Positions 9,420-20,599 of a stretch of DNA of 64,000 nt are shown piece after piece. The DNA is from Auricularia sp. M13 (Eukaryota; Basidiomycota; Agaricomycetes; Auriculariales; Auriculariaceae): contig CM073201.1 in the NCBI GenBank assembly GCA_037042915.1, forward strand, positions 682,001 to 746,000. Direction: 5' to 3'. The translations under genes were made by a program, and so were the position numbers. A model generated the notes under the pieces. It was given only the letters and a program-made list of their open reading frames with translations. It was not told where the DNA came from and ran no database searches. Within the stretch, counting starts at the first letter, position 1; every line of letters starts with the position of its first letter.

Positions 9420-12400
9420 CTAACTGCTCGAAGAAGTCCTCGATAGCCTGGTAATCCTGCGCTCTTCGTCCTCGTCGTCGTCCTCGTCCCCATCCTCATC
9501 CGCTGTGCCCTCGTCGTTGTTTCCTAGGTCACGCAATGGTTCGTGGGCTGCGCCTGCCTGTCCCGCACGCACAGCAGGCACGAGACAGTCGGTGAATCCT
9601 GGGAAGCGTCGTACGAGCTTGCTGAGCCTCTGGCGATGCAAATCGTTGGCCCTCGCACGACGCTGCAGTGCCTCGCGTAACTCGCAGGCGAGCAAAGCGT
9701 TGGAGGTTGATGTGCTGTCGATAACGCGCCTGAAATGAGCCTCTTCATCGACCACTGCTGTGACGAGACGTCGCATCTCGACACGGCAGCGAAGAAGTTC
9801 CTCGCGCGCGCGCGCGAGCTTGTGGAACTTCATCGCCATAAGGCGATTAGCAGGCTGAGCCCACGCCCGATGTTCAAGCTCGCCGCCGCGTGTATGCTGC
9901 AGGAGCTCGAATTCCTGGAGCTGCGTCCACTCCATGAGGGTGGCGAAGTCGACCTGCTGCGCCGGTGGTACCAGGGCAGCAGCAGCAGCGTTGTATTTGG
10001 TGACAGCCGTGCGTATGGCCCGTGAACGCGCCTTCAAACCCTTCCCAATCGTTTCCCAAAGCTTGTAGCCTGGCCAAATGTGAGCATACAAGACTTTAGA
10101 AAATGGATACCGCACCTGTACCAAAGACGTGTGATTTTGCCAGCTCGAACATCCGTTGAACCATAAGGAACTCCAGGCGATCGAGGGCGCGCCTCCAGTT
10201 GCGCTCTACAGTCTTTCGTTGCGCGGCCGCATACATCTCCGAGTCCGGCGCCCATCGTTCTTCGATGCCCAGCGCAGTTTCCAGCGCCACGGCCGAGTCC
10301 AGCGCCGCGGTGTATTTCTTGTACGCGTCACGCCTGGACTTGTTGCGCTTGCGAACCTCTGCGCTGGACAGCTTCTCACGTGCGATCTGGCGCGCACTGA
10401 CAGGTGCTGGTGGGACGCCCTCCCTGAACGCGTCAAGGCAATTGTTCATGGTTGACCTGCAAGCTTAGTTAGCACGAAATGAGCAATAATCGAAGCACCT
10501 ACTCAAGAATAGCGAGCTCTTCGAGGTGCTCGACGTAATCCATCTCCAGGACGTCCCACTCGGGCTCGGTCTTGAGATTCTCCAAGTATTCGAGCTCTTC
10601 TTTCAACCAGCCCTCGACCTGGGCGTCCGTGAAGCCCGTCGTGTCCTGGAACGCCTTCACGGGAACGGCCAATTCGGCGATAATACGATAGGCCTGCACA
10701 ACGTTATTGTAAATGAACTTGCCTGCAACAGCGTTAGAATGCAATCACAGGGCAAGGAAAAAGCGCGTACTGAGCTCCGAATACTTATCCTCCTCCCATT
10801 GCTTGAGGAACAGGTCGAGGAATTGGACGTAGTGGAAGTGCGACGCGTGGCGAACCAGTGGTGATACCGCATTAGACGCCGAGAAGAATCTCTCGCACGT
10901 CTCGAGATCTTTGAGGCCGAACCCCTTTCGATACAACGGGTGGTGCTTGAGCTGACAGAGCCGGTTGTGCCCATAGCCATGGAACGAGTTCAAGCCAAAT
11001 GAGACGTTGGCTGAGTGGGCGCGCGTACCAAGGCTGCTGCGCGACAGAGTGCCCTGGAATGCACATCTGATATCGTAGCCGACATATCGTTCACACAGCC
11101 CAACGGAGAGCAATTTAGATACTAAGCCGAGCCCGTACTTTGCGCTATAATGTGATTAGCAACAGACACAAAGATATGAAATAATGGAACGTACAGCTCA
11201 CCGCTCCGTACCATTTCCGTGTACCAAAGAGCAAATCCGTGCCTGCATACACAGATGAAGATGCCCATCTGCTCGAATAGCCCAGGCGCGGTCTTGAAGT
11301 GTTCCGCCTTGGCGTTCTTCCACCGCTGAGAGCACACCGATGGGGAGGGCGCGGCATCGCCCGGTTCGCCAGATTCGTCGACTGAATGCCATAGCTGTTC
11401 GTCCGTTTCGCGCGTGGGCTGGTTTATATGAGCAATACAGAAGATCGTGTGTGCATGAGGACATACCTTGCGACCTGGTTGAACACGCCGGCCGACCTCG
11501 TTGGCGTACAAATCGATGTGCGCCGAGGGCACCTCATAGGACGAATGAAAAGTCCTCTCGTCTGCGCGGCCAGCAGCGGCGCTGCGCTTTAGTGACTGGC
11601 CACCGTCCATGGCAAGCATGCCGCCGATGGTGAGCAGTTCTTCGTCTTTGAGCTGGTAAAAGTGAGTGTTGTATTTGAGCGGGTCGGGTTGCGCACACGC
11701 ACCTGATACGTACAGCTTGCGCACGTGTTGAGGACCTGCCAGTTTGGGGCATCGCGACCAAGTGCCGTCGCGACGCGCCGGTCAATCTCGCGCCGAACGG
11801 CCAAATAAACGTCCAAGGCCTGCGCGAATTGCTCGCGCAGGTGCGGGCGATAGGGACACTGCAAGAATTGATTAAATGAGCAGGTTAAATAGTAGAAGGA
11901 AGAACGTACCGTATACTTATCGCAAATGGCGCGCACGAAAGGCTGTATGCCGATTCTGGGTGCGTGACATCGAAGCCTGTGGTAGAACTCGAGGAGGCCG
12001 ACTGATACCGCGACAGAGGGCTGCTGTGGAGTGCAGGCAATGAGCCCGATGCGCATGAGCGCTAGAACAGGCTGCTCGGCGGGGCGGTAGAAGACGCGAA
12101 GGTCGCGAATGAATTCTGGGTGCGTCAGTATCCAACCAAAAATTATAGAAATGCGAACACACCAGTATCATGCACCGCGTGTATCGTGAACCAGCTGTCC
12201 GCATCCTGTGCGAAGTCCTGGTCCTGAAGTGCGGGGTCGGGGACTGACGGCGATGCCTGGTGCTTCCATTGCAAGTAGGCGTCCGCCAACGAGGGCGTGA
12301 TGGCGTCCCACGCCAGCTGCTCGCTATTTATCTGTTCTGCCCGGCTGCGGTTGTCCACTCGGGCCTTGAACGGGACGCTGTGCGAAGTGCTAGTCAGCAG

Positions 12401-12860
12401 ATGTTGCCAACAGTGATAGATGCACGTACCTCGGCGTCAGAAAGCCCGTCAGGCTCGTGGCAGTTGACAGCAAGGCTTCCTGACCCTCTGGGTCTGAGCC
12501 AGCACTGGGGTCTGGAAAAAGTGGGTCGAGGTCGAAGCAAAACAGCTCATCTGCATCGACCCAGCCGTCTTCCGGCTCTTCCACAGGCTGACGCACACGG
12601 GCAGCATCAAGAGCACTTCGAATGCCTGGGAGTGTTATCAAGGGCTGAGCACGTGCGCAGGGCAACACATGCGCACCTTCGAGCGTCTTCTGACGCTTCC
12701 GAATCGCGTGCTCGTTTTCCTTTTCGATGGTGGTAAGGCTCCGAACGTTGCGGCCCTTTCTGTGACGGGGTTCTGCATCTGCCCCAGGAGGGACATCATG
12801 TGCTCGTGTTGCGTGCCAGACGTTCTTGCGAGAAAGCACAGACCGCGGCCGGCCTGACAT
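9420..12860 (-). CDS. KDZ-superfamily transposase, multi-exon
   Basis: Kyakuja-Dileera-Zisupton DDE transposase, expected to cut and paste its own element in the nucleus. The start at 12860 (MSGRPRSVLSRKNVW) opens a basic, disordered N-terminus. Later exons give a Cys-containing region (RLRCHAPRIGIQ...CDKY...CASC), then the catalytic core: LAMDGGQSLKR (first Asp), GIFICVCRHGFALWYTEMV, SGEL joined over an intron (about 11197-11149) to AKYGLGLVSKLL, GYDIRCAF, NSFHGYGHNRLCQ and GLKDLETCERFFSASN. The C-terminus has ERNWRRALDRLEFLMVQRMFEL, GYKLWETIGKGLKARSRAIR, and a coiled, Arg-rich stretch with an acidic tail. About nine exons with short introns are visible and I see no frameshift, so it may be intact. 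The DDE-like order and the CRHG/SGE signatures are family features. The exact exon list needs transcripts. Confidence 0.85.
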
Positions 12861-12875
12861 CGTTGTAGGATAGGG

Positions 12876-13314
12876 CACCTGTACCTTACCTAAATACTCT
12901 ATAAGTATAGGCAGGATCTGAGTGAGATCCTGCCTATGCATTTAGCATAATATTTTTTAAAAGACACCATTGAATTCAGAATATCAAGTTTCCTATGTAC
13001 AATTTTTTTCCGGAGTGAAAATGCGAAGTTGGGAGGTCGTCGTCGAGGACGGCGACGACAGCAGTGCCAAACAGCGTGCCCGGTGGGGCCGGTGATGACG
13101 CTGGTGGCTGACACATGTTCCGGCATCAGACACACCGGCCGTCACCTCCGACAGTCAGGCGCGCTACCAGCTGGCCCAGGACCTCTCCCTGCCAGCTGGA
13201 TTTATAGAGGAAATCCAGCTGGCTATGGGGAGAGCTCGAAATCGCTCTATGCATAGGCAGGATCTCACTCAGATCCTGCCTATACTTATAGAGTATTTAG
13301 GTAAGGTACAGGTG
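12876..13314. mobile_element. 439-base TIR element wrapped around a MITE
   Basis: Terminal inverted repeats of about 61-70 bases start CACCTGTACCTTACCTAAAT (12876-) and mirror at 13314. Each TIR contains its own hairpin (ATAGGCAGGATCT, 5-base loop, AGATCCTGCCTAT). The whole interior is the MITE-like repeat shared with 4886-5202, but copy 1 lacks these outer TIRs. No clear TSD is visible. It starts 16 bases upstream of the KDZ start codon, so it occupies that gene's promoter. Confidence 0.75.
12950..13254 (-). repeat. MITE-like repeat, copy 2 (inverted)
   Basis: Reverse complement of 4886-5202, nearly identical, with the same CCAGCTGG hairpin. The GC-rich CGTCCTCGC run is shorter. Confidence 0.75.
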
Positions 13315-13828
13315 GTCATAACGCCAATGCGCCTGAGAAGGTGTAATTGCCGCTTTTGAAAGTCTCGACAAATATCTCAGACAGTCTTAAATAACCTAAT
13401 GTAAATGTGTTTCAGGTGGTGTAGAATGCATGAATACAGAATTCAATTACAGTTATTTGTGGAAGGAGATCGGTGCACACGAGCGGAGTCCAAATCTCCG
13501 GATGTATATGGCGATTGGATTACGAGAGCTAAACTTGAACACCCAAACGTCCGGACATGCTATAAATGTCTCAGAAATTGCGCAAGACACTATACTGCTC
13601 ATATGTGGTGTTTTTGTGGCTTACAATTGGTTCCCTCTGTGGGCTAGTCATAATGCCAATGTTGCGGTGTACAGCTCAGCATACTTTGTGTACAGCTCGG
13701 CATATTTTATGCAATTTACGATTTCCGGTGTGTAAGACATGGGCATAGTGTTGCATATAAGGAAGCATAGAAGGCATAGAAGGCATACAGTGAGACAAGG
13801 CGAGCGAGCGAGGAATCAGAACTAAGCT
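13315..13828. other. Intergenic, no gene
   Basis: Short plus-strand readings (13405-13735) show no domain or splice structure. A doubled GTACAGCTC(A/G)GCATA motif near 13668-13704 and a GAAGGCATA doublet near 13768 are the only repeats seen. Confidence 0.45.
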
Positions 13829-14916
13829 CTAGAGGTCAAGGCTGTCGCTGTCGAACTCTTCGAAGTCTAACGACCTCTTCTTCGTTAGGCGTGCGAGTTT
13901 TCTCTTTGGGATCTTGACATAGCTGATTTCATCGTTGTCGTCGTTGTCGGACGCATCCCTGCGGTCCTTGCGCTTCCGATCTTTTGAGCTGCTGGCCCTG
14001 CTGCTTTTGCCTCGTCCACCACGCTCTTCACGTTTGTGGGACGTTGACGATGATGCATGTTTGACGGGATCGTTCCCGTCAAAAGTCTGCTCGAGATCAT
14101 CTACGTCGATTTTAGCACCCTTCTCCAAGACGGCAGTGTGCATTGTGGTAAATGTCTGGTGCAACACGCGGCCAAACTTAGCGGCAAGTCTTTCGTCATC
14201 AGGTGACTCCACCCAGTCGAGAATGGGCTGGAGACGCCTGAGGATGTTGGGGGGTGCATTCCGAGGAGCAGTAAACGCTTGCTGATCCTCCGAGGCCGTA
14301 GTGTGCTTGAGGCCAAGTGCAAGTCGAACCGCCTTGATGGTAAAGTGACCGCCAGCCCAGCGCTCATTATCAGCTAAAAGTATTGGTATCAAATGAGTTT
14401 AAGCGTAAGGTAGTATCCCGAAACGCACCAGGCCAATCGAATGGGATGTCGTACGCAAAGTTCGTGAGACTCTGCTTCCAGTCCTTGATTACGTCCAATG
14501 CCTTGCGCACATGCAGGTAACGAGCCAAGCGCTGGCTCATAACCTCTGCCTTGGAGCTCATCCAGACAGGTACATCATTGTTGGTGAAGTACGCGGCAAG
14601 CACACGATGGAACTCCGGTTTGCCGTCGAGATTCTGCAGATCGGCCACAGCCTTCGCCGCTGCCGCAATGGGCGTAGGAGCAACGTGAGAGGCAGGCTGC
14701 GGTGGAACCTGGGTAGTGGGGGGTTTAGCCACGCCTGCCTGGGTAGCTGGGGGCGCTGGAGGTGTGCTGGTGGGATTGGCATGTGTGGGCCCTGACGTGT
14801 TCGCAGTGTCACCTCCGGAAGGCTCAAAGCCGGATGAGATATATCAATCACAATATTACAAAACACAGCGACTCACAGCATGGTAAAATAGATTGAGCTC
14901 GTAGTTATCGCGCAGC
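13829..14916 (-). pseudogene. 3' part of a hypothetical gene split by a DIRS-like element
   Basis: Minus-strand coding sequence with at least three exons. It opens with LRDNYELNLFYHA next to the element boundary, then (after an intron near 14880-14830) a Pro/Thr-rich segment, then VADLQNLDGKPEFHRVLAAY...RLARYLHVRKALDVIKDW. After an intron near 14430-14370 come LADNERWAGGHFTIKAVRLALGL and a Lys/Arg/Ser-rich, acidic-ended tail (SFDSDSLDL-like) finishing at 13829. Function unknown; the basic tail suggests a nuclear protein. The likely 5' part lies at 22797-23385 on the same strand. Joining the two sides at a shared TTCTT keeps frame (HLVRK to KLRDN), so I infer one gene interrupted by 14922-22796. 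Confidence 0.55.
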
Positions 14917-14932
14917 TTCTTGGTCGAAGAGA

Positions 14933-14952
14933 CACAAGAAGCGCTTCTTGTG
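14933..14952. repeat. Perfect 20-base palindrome at DIRS-like left end
   Basis: Two 10-base halves, CACAAGAAGC and GCTTCTTGTG, abut without a spacer 11 bases inside the inferred left end. It could be a recombinase site or an RNA hairpin. Confidence 0.7.
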
Positions 14953-15255
14953 CCGGCGGAGCGAACAACTCGGAAGCATCGCTTCTCTGTTCCGCTCCGC
15001 CAACCCACCCTCTGTATGCAGAGGGCATTCTTTGCGTCTTTGGGTCGTCTTCGCGTTTCTTGCTTTCGGGTTGCGCACAGACGACATCATTTATTCCAGC
15101 TTCTTGAGAACGAAGACAGCACGCGCTTCCTGGGCTCGTGACACGCGTTTCGGACTGTCGCCTCCTATCGCGTCCGAGCGGCTCTTCCACGCGTCTGTTC
15201 TGCACCGCCGGTCTCGCTATCTACACGTCACCATCTGCCACTCGGGTGCCACGCC

Positions 15256-17331
15256 ATGCCGAAGACACGGAAGTACAAAGCCAAGAAGAAGGACGCGGCA
15301 CCGCCAGCATCTCCTTCCCCTCCCGCGACACCCCCGCCGCCGCCTACGCTGCCCAAGGGCAAGGCAAAGGCGAAACCTCCTCCAGTACCGACCACGCGCT
15401 TGCTACGCTCGAAGAAACAGGCCGATCAGCCAGAGCCCGAGCCCGAGCCGCCCGTCGCGGTTAAGAAGAAGGCGGTCAAGAAGGCTGTCGTCGTCGTCGC
15501 GCCGAAGAAGGCAGCGCCCGTCGGCAAGAAACCGGTGGCAAAGCCGAAAGGCAAGGGGAAGGCAAAGGCCCCACTGCCGCCGCAGCAGCAGTCGGAGGGC
15601 GAGGATGATGATGACGACGAGGAGGGGGACGAGCTGGACGAGGACGAGGAGCTCGAAGCGCCCGTACAGCTGCCCAAGAAGGCCAAGAAGGCCGCGCCTG
15701 CTCCGCTCCGCGACTTGGATACGAACAAGCAGGTCGCAGGCAAGAGCGCAACGCGCGCCCGTCAGCCGACCAAGACCGTTGGCGCGAAAGGCGAGAGCAC
15801 CGCTACCAACAAGTCGCGCGCTCGTTCCAATCGATTCCCCGCCGGAGACGCCAACGTGGTCGCCGAAGTCGGCGACAACGATGACAACGACGGCGACGAC
15901 GTCGAGGGCGACGACGAGATGGATGTCGACCCGGACGACCTGGCTGAGGCCGTTGCACGCTCCATGGGTGAGTCGCTGGCCAAGTTGGGTTACCGCTACA
16001 TGGGATCGTCACACGGTGTCGGTCGCCCGCTGCTGCCTGGCATGCAGCGGGTCGTGCGCCTGGCGCACGAAGGTGCGCACTGCCTGGCAGTTGCACCTTT
16101 CTCCCTCCGTGCACGGCGCGGAGGGCTGATGGTGCCTGGCACCTCGGGTCGGTCTGCCTGGCAGGCTGGCAGCTGCGGCGCTGCGTGTTGCGCGTCGGTC
16201 TGCACGGCAGACGCGTCTGCTTCTGGGTTGCGCAACACGCACAGAAGGTACGGGTGCCACGCGCGAGCGCTCGAATGCCGCGTGCTTGCGTGCCGGACGC
16301 TCTGATGCCGCGCACGCGCGCGCATGTGCACTTGTGACGATCCCGCCAGGCGGGCGATCTGGCGATCCATGCACGGCATGATTGCTGACGTGCACTTTAC
16401 AGGCAAGCGCGCTCGCTCGCCTGACGGCTCCTACGCGCCTGCTAAGAAGGCGCGCGTGGAAGACGACGACCCACCCGAGATCGACCTGAGCCATCTCGAC
16501 GAGAACCGCACATTTGACTCGACCAACGAGGTCAAACTGTCGGAGGCGGCGCGTCGCATCATAATGGGTGGCATGCGCGAGTATCTGCCACTGCACCTGC
16601 TATCCGATGAGGTGCTCGAGTACGAGCGCAACTCGCGCGTGGTCACGATCCACGGCGCGCCCACGGCCGCTGCTATGACGGTGTCAGTCGGCGAGAGGAA
16701 CATGACCATGCTCCAGTGGACGCTATGGGGCAAGCGCCTCGTCGCCGCGCTGCGCTACTACCGCTTCCCGAAGTGGGTTCCCGACATGTTCGCGGACCAT
16801 TTCTCGTACATCAGTCTGGCCGAAGGCGCCGAGCGCAAATGGCACATCTGGCGCGATTACGACTTGACGATGCGCGGCAGATTCAAGGGCAAGAAACCGC
16901 CCAACATCAAGCCGCTGGACTCCGAGACGTTCTCGGCGTGCGTCGTACGCGCTCAACTCAAGAACACCGCCGACGACCGCCCGCGCCAGCAGGCCTCGTC
17001 CTCGCCCGCGCACACCTCGGGCGGCGGGTTCCACGGCGCGCACAGAGCGCGGCTCCCTGAAGTACGACCGTTGTTTGTTTGCGGGAGCAGCGCTCACACA
17101 TACGATAAGGCCAAGAAGGAACAAGCGACGTGCAAGCCTGTTTGGGTCGTCTGGAACGCCGACAAAGGCTACTACACCACGAGCTCGTCCGGCAACGCCG
17201 TTTGCTTCGCGTGGAACAGCAGCAACAAGTGCAAGCGCTCCTCCTGCAGGTTCGCCGAGCACGGCCACGTCTGTTCTCTCTGCGGATCCGCCGGTCACGG
17301 TGCTTGCTATTGCTCTACCGTCGCCCGCTGA
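15256..17331 (+). CDS. DIRS-like gag-type protein
   Basis: First gene of the DIRS-like element. The start MPKTRKYKAKKKD opens a long Lys/Pro/Ala-rich, then Asp/Glu-rich, disordered region. A TGA at 16303-16305 interrupts an otherwise single reading frame that continues to 17331. A GT (16016) ... AG (16402) pair would remove 387 bases, a multiple of three including this TGA, and join SSHG to KRARSPDGSYAP. The second half has an NLS-like AKKARVE, a structured region (NMTMLQWTLWGKRLVAALRY, FADHFSYISLAEG) and a C-terminal Cys/His block (CKRSSCRFAEHGHVC followed by CGSAGHGAC), as in nucleic-acid-binding gag proteins. Splicing or stop readthrough are both possible. The last 257 bases overlap the RT reading in another frame. 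Confidence 0.65.
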
Positions 17332-18305
17332 AGGGCTCGATGATTCGGTCGCTGCCTCGGCTCGTTGCTCATTGCCGTACGCCAGTCTTGATGGCCCAGA
17401 TCTTGCTGCTGCTTTCCCGGACTCCCCGCTGCTTCTTCCCGTTACTGCTTCGGTCGATGCTGAGCGCACGCCCTCGCCGCGTGCCGCGTTCCTCCCTCCC
17501 CCATTTCCGTTCCGCATCGTCACGCCGCTCAAGGCGGAGGCCTGGCGCCGCGCGCTTGCTGAGGCTGGCATGCTGCCGTCTCATGAATTCATTCCCACTG
17601 GCTTGACTGCGGGCTTCGACGTTGGACTCGCTCGCGAAACTGTAGACGCGTTCTTCGCACGCACCATGCTCCCTTATAGACTGTACGATAACCATACTCC
17701 GGCGGGTCGATTCCCTGCCGTTATAGAGGCGATGCTCGCTGAAGAACGCGCTGAAGGCCGCGTGTCGGATTTCTTTGAACCTCAGGCGCTGCACGCCCTT
17801 GTTGGGTCGTTCCGCAACGCGCCACTCACCATCGCGCCGAAGAATGGAGACTACGCCAAGGGCCGCGTGTGCCAGGACTTCTCCCACCCGCGCGACGACC
17901 CGGATGATCCTTCGTTCAACTCGGGCGTGAACATGGATGATTTCTCGTGTGCGTGGGGTACGTTCGCGATGTGCTACTTGATGGCTGCCAGGGCTCCTGA
18001 GGGCATGGAGGTCGCTGTCTTTGACGTCAAGGCGGCCCACCGTCGTGTTCCCGTCTTACCCTGGCAACAAGCATATTACGCCATTTATTGGATGGGCAAG
18101 GTCGCGCTCGACTACTGCTGCCAGTTCGGAGCTGCCTCATCGAGCGGTCTCTGGGGAAAGCTGGCCGACGCATTCAGGGACATCTTCAAGTTTCGTTTTC
18201 CGCGCGACGACTCGTTGTCCTGGGCAGACGACTTCACGTTCTGGCGTTACCTGGATGACTACGGCGGCTTTGACTTGTCTGAGGAGCAGATCTACGCGCT
18301 CGCGA

Positions 18306-18319
18306 ACGAGCTAGGTTGG
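18306..18319. repeat. 14-base target-site duplication, left copy
   Basis: ACGAGCTAGGTTGG is repeated exactly at 20586-20599 and brackets the minus-strand ORF1-only retroelement. Confidence 0.95.
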
Positions 18320-20585
18320 GGGGAGAGAGAGAGAGATATTCTTCATTTTTAGACAGCGTAAGCAGGCTACAAATACAGAGCCAAGACGCTGTGGAGTGCA
18401 CAGAAGACACATCCAAATGGTGAACAGGGGCGAGCAGGGGGGAGGTCTAAACAGGGTTGAAGAGGGATCAAGTGCACACAGGTGTGAAGTCAGGGGGTCG
18501 ACAAGAAGGTTCACAGCAAGCATAGGGAGGGGGGGTATAGGGGCATAGAGACCATAAAACAAAACACGCACTCAGGGGGAAAGCAAATCAAGTCACATCC
18601 ATGGCAGTGGCCACCTGGCCACCACCAGATGTCCTCCTAGTTCTCCTGGGACCACCAGCACGGCGAGTCCAGACGCGGCAAGCTGAGTCGCACATCGCGT
18701 GGGACCCAGCACAGTGGGGGCAGCACAAGACAGTGTGTGCACAGTGTGCAAGACCATCATGGACGTTGGCAAAGAAGTCGCACTCACTGCAGCCATGCTC
18801 AGAAGTCAAATGACTCTGAGAACACAGACCACAGCGAGGGGCCTGGGTGCAGGCACGAGCAGTGTGCTCCAGACTGCAGCAGTTGGAGCAGGGGCGAGGA
18901 CGACCAGAGTCGTGGAAGCGGCGAGCACGCATAGCGTGGCCAAAGAGGAAGACACCATGGCGAAGGACGTACTGCAAGTCCTCTTCACGAGTGAAGGAAA
19001 GTAGCACAGAGCCAGAGCCCTGCTGGATGATGCGAGTAGGCGGGCCCAACCACATGGGAGGGGCGGCCCAGGCAAACTGATGGGCAGTAAACTCCTCCAC
19101 CTCAGCCTGCAACTCCTGCGATGTCGGCAGGGGCTGGCCAAGGTCAGGAGGCACAACATCAGAGACAACGGCCTTGAACCAAAGGCTGTCACGAGCAGCA
19201 CCAGAAAAGGCGGCCTCCTGGGGCAGGAAGGCAGAGGCGATGAGCGCACTGTGGGGCTCCAAGTCAGCAGCAGTGAGACCTGGAAGCGCAAAGACAACAA
19301 CGTTGCCTGAGCGAGTCAGGCCAACACCACTCACCCCAAGCCTGGGATGAGGTGCAGCAGGAGGGGAGACGCCGGCGAGTGCGGTGTTGATGGCAGAGCG
19401 GTGCCGGCGTTCTTGACAGCGAGGCGAACAGCAGCACTGGGCTTGACCATGAGGATCAGGCGACGAGCGTCGTGGCGAGTAAGAGGAGTAGCTGAGGCTG
19501 GCACGCGGGGCACAGCTGGTGGTGGTGGAGCTGAATTGGCAGCGCGAGCAGCGTAGGAGTCCTTGGCAGGATGAGCAGGAGCAGCAGCAGCAGGCTGGGC
19601 AGCTGGGGCAGACGAGGTTGCAGCAGCAGAAGCACACCCAAGGGTGCCCTGAAGGGAGGCTACCATGGCAGAGAGCTTCTTAAGCTCCTCCTGCTGTGCA
19701 AGAAGCAGCTGGGAGGTGGAGGATTGCACCACAGAGCGGCAAAAGTCCTCAACTGTAGCTCCAGCAGCACTAGGAAAGCGGTCCTTGCGATCATAGATCA
19801 CCTTGACCATGTCCAGGCAGTAGGTCAGGAAGGAAATAATGTCCCTAGCCTTCCTGGAGGTCACAGGCTTGGCATCCAGTTCAGCAGCAAGTGTATCAGG
19901 GTCCAGAGCATCAGAGTCATTCTATGGCTCCATATCCTGGTCCTGGTCAGGAGCAACTGGCTGAGAGGGCAGAGCATCCCTAGGGGCACCCACAGCCGAA
20001 GTATCAGACAGATTGAAGCTGAAGGTAGCCTGCCAGGCAGCAGGGGCAGGAGGAGAGGGTCCGGAAGTATCCGGAGCGGAGTTTGAAATCGATGAATGCG
20101 CGGCCTCCTGAGGCAGCACCTCACCAGGGCTCAACCAGGCACTCTGGGAGCTAGCCCTTTCGGGTGGGAGGTGCTGGGAGGTGGTAGAGGGAATAGGACC
20201 GCTTTTCCTGGACTTTTTAGGCCCAGAAATGCGCCCAGGAGGTGGTGCAGACCCAGCAGAACCTGCAAGTTGCTCAGGACTAGCCAGAGCACCTACAGGC
20301 CGCTTTAGGGGGGCAAGGGAGGGGGGAGTGGACCTAGAGGGAGGGCCAGGGCCAGAGGTGGGGCCAGGGGCAGTGGTGGGGGCTGGAGTGGCCAAGGCAG
20401 GTTGGGCTGGAGCACCCAAGGGCAAGCCCCACTGGGGAGCCATGAGCAGACTGGAGCCACTCTTTGGAGGGCCAGGGGGACCCCCTGGGCCCCTAGGAGG
20501 GCCTGTAGGACGAGAGGTAGAGGACAGAGTGTGCCAGAGGTAGACTGACTCTGACCAGGTGGTGGTCAGAGTCCAAGAAGCTACC
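18320..20585 (-). mobile_element. ORF1-only (HAL1-like) retroelement, LINE B copy 1
   Basis: Complete copy with its 5' end at about 20581 (AGCTTCTTGGACTC) and its 3' end at the (GA)n run beginning at 18320. It goes directly from ORF1 to a 3' untranslated region and lacks endonuclease, RT and RNase H. The 5' hairpin (GACTCTGACCA, loop CCACC, TGGTCAGAGTC) is perfect in this copy. A 14-base TSD shows retrotransposition by target-primed reverse transcription. Sister copies are at 41482-43750 and 56548-58795. Confidence 0.9.
18588..20443 (-). pseudogene. ORF1 (gag-like, zinc-knuckle) of LINE B copy 1, broken
   Basis: Starts MAPQWGLPLG (ATG at 20443) and should end AMDVT at 18588. Compared with the intact copy at 56818-58656 it has a nonsense codon at 19922-19924 (TAG where copy 2 has CAG, in MEPQNDSD) and a small deletion near 19407-19412 that shifts frame after AVKNA. 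The C-terminal region keeps the CSNCCSLEHTARAC knuckle and the downstream Cys/His repeats. Confidence 0.85.
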
Positions 20586-20599
20586 ACGAGCTAGGTTGG
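20586..20599. repeat. 14-base target-site duplication, right copy
   Basis: Exact partner of 18306-18319. Confidence 0.95.

Noticed and set aside
18311-18571. Small proteins in the 3' regions of LINE copies (also 27452-27960, 39191-39534, 43592-44186, 56431-56821)
   Set aside because: The same untranslated 3' sequence recurs in every copy, and the readings are not conserved in frame.
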